Origin: Rubrivivax sp.
GTDB taxonomy: Bacteria; Pseudomonadota; Gammaproteobacteria; Burkholderiales; Burkholderiaceae_C
Direction of reading: 5' to 3'
Assembly: GCA_022843905.1 (NCBI GenBank)
Contig: JALHMT010000054.1
Coordinates: 1 to 38,508, forward strand
Length of the DNA: 38,508 nucleotides
Position numbers and translations under genes: made by a program. This document shows positions 35,711-38,508 of this stretch, one piece after another (within the stretch, counting starts at the first letter, position 1; each line of letters begins with the position of its first letter). A model generated the notes under the pieces. It ran no database searches, was not told the DNA's origin, and was given only the letters and a program-made list of their open reading frames with translations.

Positions 35711-35778
35711 GTAACGACGAATCCGTCAATCAACCCGCCCAACGGGCCGGTCCATCCGGCTGCCTTCAGGAGATCTGC

Positions 35779-37827
35779 ATGAACTCACACACTCTCACCC
35801 GCGCGACTCGAGGGCCTGCCTTGTTGGCGGGCGGTGTCGCGCTTCTTCTCCTGGGCGCCTGTGGCGGCGGAGGCGGTTCCACACCGCTGGCGCCATCGGC
35901 ACCCAGCGAAAGCGCGCTGTCGGCCTCGGCACCCGGCGAACTGACGGGTTACGTGAAAGGCAAGCTGCGCGAACGCCAGACCCAGCGGGAACAGGGCGCC
36001 GTGTTCTTCACGGCGGATGCATTGCTCAACGTGCCGGTGGCGACCACCGGGTTCACCGCAATGGGCTCGGCGGTCGATCGTTCAGGCACCACCGTGCAGG
36101 AGGCCGGGGTCGACGAGGACGACCTCATCAAGAGTGACGGTACGCACGTCTTCACCCTGGCACGAGTGCAGGGCAAGGCAGCCGGCGATGCCGCGGCGCG
36201 GCTGCAGGTGCACCGCCGCGCCGCCGATGGCACGCTGGTGGCGACCGGCAGCCTGCCCGTGCTGGCCGAGCCCGGACAGATGACCAGCGCCCAGGGGATG
36301 CTGCTGGCGCCCGACACCGGCCGCCTGGTGGCCGTCATCGGCGAGAGCAGCGAGTACGTCAGGTTGCCCAACCCCTGCGACGGCCGCACCGACTGCGTCT
36401 CCATCGGCCTGCCGTTCTTCCCGCAGCGCGTGAAGACCTCGGTGGCGGTGGACATCGTCTCTGCGGTCGCCCCCGCGGCACCCGTCGTCAACGAGCGGCT
36501 GCGCATAGAAGGCCGGTTGATCGGCAGCCGCCTGATCGGCAACTCGCTGGTGCTGGTGACGCAGACCTCGCCTTTCCTGCCGGTCGAGGCCCTGCCCATG
36601 AGCGTGTCGGCGGCCGAACGCAACGCCGCCATCGACAAGGTGGTGGCGGCCGATGTGCTGCCCACCGTGCGCGTGAATGGCGGCGCGGCCCGGCCGCTGT
36701 TCGCCGAGACCGACTGCTGGCTGCAGCCGAAGAACGGCTCCTACGGCATCGAGCTCACGGCCATCACCACCATCGACCTGCAGGCCACGCCGGTCGCCCG
36801 CCGCACCCAGTGCTTCGTGGGCGGCAGCGAGGCGCTGTACATCTCACCCACGTCGCTGGTGCTGGCGACCACGCGCTACACGTCACCGGCGCCCGGGCCT
36901 GGCGGCGCGTCGCCGGCCATTGCGCTGGCCACCAGCACCGACCTGCACAAGTTCGCCTTTGGCGCCAGCGGCGTGGCCTACCGCGGCTCGGGCGAAGTCC
37001 CCGGCCACCTGGGCTGGGACGCCGAGAAGCGAAGCTACCGCATGGGCGAGTGGAATGGCGACCTGCGTGTGCTGACCTACACCGGCGCCACCGGCTGGGG
37101 CGCGGTGCCCGATGCCTCCAAGGCGCCCTCGCCCGCGACGCTGACCATCCTGCGCGAACGCACGTCCGACAAGACCCTGCAGGCCGTGTCCACGCTGCCC
37201 AACGCCCAGCGTCCCGCGCCGCTGGGCAAGCCCGGCGAGCAGGTCTATGGCGTGCGCCTGATCGGCGACCGCGGCTATGTCGTGACCTTCCGCCAGATCG
37301 ACCCGCTGTACGTGCTGGACCTGTCGAACCCGCTGGACCCGCGCGCCTTGGGCGAACTGGAAGTGGCCGGCTTCAGCGACTGGCTGTTCCCGCTGGGTGA
37401 CAACCTGCTGCTGGGCGTGGGCAAGGACGCCGACCTGCAGGGCCGGGTGGGCGGCGTGAAGGTGGCGCTGTTCGACGTGGCCAACCCGGCGCAGATGAAG
37501 CAGGCCGGCAGCATCGTGCTGGGCGAGAGCGGCAGCGCGTCGGGCCTGGACTTCACGCGGCACGGCATCGACCTCTTCCGCCAGGGCGACACGACGCGCA
37601 TCGCGCTGCCCCTGCTGGTGGCCGGAAAGGACTTCTTCAGGGCGGCCGGCAACTGGTCGCAGGGTCTGCATCGCTTCGAGGTCGACCACGCGACGCGTAC
37701 CCTGGTGTCACGCCCGGCTATCCCTGCGCCGCTGGGCTGGAGCGAACTGTCGACCGACCGTGCGCTGCAGATCGGCCCGCAGGTGCACTACTTCAGCGGC
37801 GGCCTGTTGCAGACCGCCACCTGGTGA
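35779..37827 (+). CDS. Beta-propeller domain lipoprotein
   Basis: A 682-aa exported protein. The lipobox is LLLLGAC followed by a Gly-rich linker. The body resembles the secreted beta-propeller family (PF09826-type): it has the hallmark TTVQEAGVDEDDLIKSDGTHVF near residues 110-132, repeated blade-like segments and PLYVLDLSNPLDPRALGELEVAGFSDWLFPLGD near residues 512-545. Pairs of cysteines may form disulfides. AGGAGA five bases before the ATG supports the start. The function of the family is not established; surface attachment or binding is possible. Confidence 0.88.
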   Translation: MNSHTLTRATRGPALLAGGVALLLLGACGGGGGSTPLAPSAPSESALSASAPGELTGYVKGKLRERQTQREQGAVFFTADALLNVPVATTGFTAMGSAVDRSGTTVQEAGVDEDDLIKSDGTHVFTLARVQGKAAGDAAARLQVHRRAADGTLVATGSLPVLAEPGQMTSAQGMLLAPDTGRLVAVIGESSEYVRLPNPCDGRTDCVSIGLPFFPQRVKTSVAVDIVSAVAPAAPVVNERLRIEGRLIGSRLIGNSLVLVTQTSPFLPVEALPMSVSAAERNAAIDKVVAADVLPTVRVNGGAARPLFAETDCWLQPKNGSYGIELTAITTIDLQATPVARRTQCFVGGSEALYISPTSLVLATTRYTSPAPGPGGASPAIALATSTDLHKFAFGASGVAYRGSGEVPGHLGWDAEKRSYRMGEWNGDLRVLTYTGATGWGAVPDASKAPSPATLTILRERTSDKTLQAVSTLPNAQRPAPLGKPGEQVYGVRLIGDRGYVVTFRQIDPLYVLDLSNPLDPRALGELEVAGFSDWLFPLGDNLLLGVGKDADLQGRVGGVKVALFDVANPAQMKQAGSIVLGESGSASGLDFTRHGIDLFRQGDTTRIALPLLVAGKDFFRAAGNWSQGLHRFEVDHATRTLVSRPAIPAPLGWSELSTDRALQIGPQVHYFSGGLLQTATW

Positions 37828-37834
37828 ACCGGGC

Positions 37835-38508
37835 TCAGGCCAGGGCCGCGCGCAGGGCGGCCAGCGTGGCGTCGGGCGCTTCGGTCATCAGGTTGTGGCC
37901 GGACTCGACCACGTGCACCTGGGCCTTCAGCGTCTGCGCCAGCGCACGTGCGCCCTTGGGCACGGTCATCTGGTCGTGGCGACCGAGCACAAAGCTTACC
38001 GGGCAGGTGATCCGTGCGGCCGCGGCCTCGCCGGCCCGGTAGCGGTCGCACACCGAAAACTCGTGGTGGAAGAGGTTGGTGCCGGTGCCCGTGGACTGGC
38101 CACCCGCCTGCATGCGGCGCATCAGCGCGCGGTTGCTGCCGTGCAGCCACATGCCGGGGCCGGGGAACGAGGGCTTCGAAGCCAGCGAGGCATGCGACCA
38201 GGCGTTGACCATGTCGATGGCGCGCTGCGGGTCTTCCAGCGCGGTGGCCAGCAGGGCGTCGGACACCTTCATCGGGTAGGCCGTGCCCATCATCACCAGG
38301 CGCTCGATGCGCTCGGGCGCACGCCCTGCAGTCTCCAGCGCGATCAGCGAGCCCATGCTGTGGCCCACCAGCGTCGCCTTCTGCACGCCGGCGGCGTCGA
38401 GCACGGCCAGCAGCCAGCCGGCCAGCGCCTCGACATCGGGCAGCGGCGGGCCGTCGCTGCCGCTGTGGCCGGGCAGGTCGACCGCCAGCACGCCGTGGCC
38501 GTGGTGCG
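37835..38508 (-). CDS. Alpha/beta hydrolase (5' end beyond the window)
   Basis: The C-terminal roughly 224 residues of an alpha/beta-fold hydrolase. The frame continues through the window edge (HHGHGVLAVDLPGHSGSDG), so the start is missing. The nucleophile Ser is in VGHSMGS, the acid is probably Asp in GRHDQMT, and the base is His in ESGHNLMTEAP. The cap region carries no family-specific motif I recognise. It may be an esterase, a C-C hydrolase or a haloperoxidase-like enzyme. It ends 7 bp from the convergent beta-propeller gene. Confidence 0.88.
   Translation of the reverse strand, partial: HHGHGVLAVDLPGHSGSDGPPLPDVEALAGWLLAVLDAAGVQKATLVGHSMGSLIALETAGRAPERIERLVMMGTAYPMKVSDALLATALEDPQRAIDMVNAWSHASLASKPSFPGPGMWLHGSNRALMRRMQAGGQSTGTGTNLFHHEFSVCDRYRAGEAAAARITCPVSFVLGRHDQMTVPKGARALAQTLKAQVHVVESGHNLMTEAPDATLAALRAALA

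Overview
The window is about 38.5 kb of very GC-rich DNA, dense with genes and with strongly G/C-biased third codon positions. The gene content fits a Burkholderiales betaproteobacterium, perhaps near Rubrivivax, Leptothrix, Piscinibacter or Ideonella. It includes a Bug/TctC solute-binding protein, a split hpaG1/hpaG2 in a 4-hydroxyphenylacetate cluster, tannase-family lipoproteins and a large multi-PAS hybrid kinase. The placement is inferred from gene families, not from a marker gene. No rRNA, tRNA, CRISPR array, transposase or phage gene was seen. The first 18 bases match the end of an Illumina TruSeq adapter, so position 1 is probably a contig end.

Layout. 1-272: adapter remnant and an inverted pair of REP-like hairpin units. 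273-2320 (-): a HutC-type GntR regulator followed by a Tat-exported Liv-type ABC binding protein. 2437-3321 (+): a crotonase-fold protein. 3376-5185 (-): acetamidase/formamidase then an SDR. 5349-6284 (+): DusC-like tRNA dihydrouridine synthase. 6312-6893 (-): exported thioredoxin-like protein. 6968-10845 (+): a possible 27-codon leader ORF whose stop overlaps the start of a 1264-aa hybrid histidine kinase. 10877-12595 (-): tannase/MHETase-family lipoprotein, divergent from a MarR regulator. 13359-15126 (-): a TctC binding protein and an exported intradiol dioxygenase.

15270-23447 is the homoprotocatechuate (meta-cleavage) block: divergent hpaR, then hpaG1-hpaG2-hpaE-hpaD, a structured repeat, hpaF-hpaH, a class II aldolase/adducin-family protein and a succinate-semialdehyde dehydrogenase. 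Together these cover ring cleavage of 3,4-dihydroxyphenylacetate down to succinate. Neither the ring hydroxylase (hpaBC) nor the standard HpaI aldolase is present in the window. 23467-26894 (+): a D-Ala-D-Ala dipeptidase, a small membrane-anchored unknown, and a secreted HExxHxxGxxH metalloprotease with a PKD domain.

27056-34220 is a cell-wall salvage locus. A PBP4-like DacB (with a KPG instead of KTG box) is divergent from five genes that each overlap the next by four bases: BadF-type sugar kinase, AmiD-like amidase lipoprotein, GH10-like lipoprotein, MurQ-type etherase and a NagX-like membrane acyltransferase. I consider this the most interesting functional unit. 34232-37827: a DUF6502-like protein and a small lipoprotein (-), divergent from a beta-propeller lipoprotein (+), with a perfect-armed palindrome over the likely promoter. 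37835-38508 (-): an alpha/beta hydrolase cut by the window end.

Two families of intergenic structured repeats stand out (21-212; 19705-19796 with 26892-26982). In both, most stem differences between copies are compensatory, which indicates that the folded structure is maintained.
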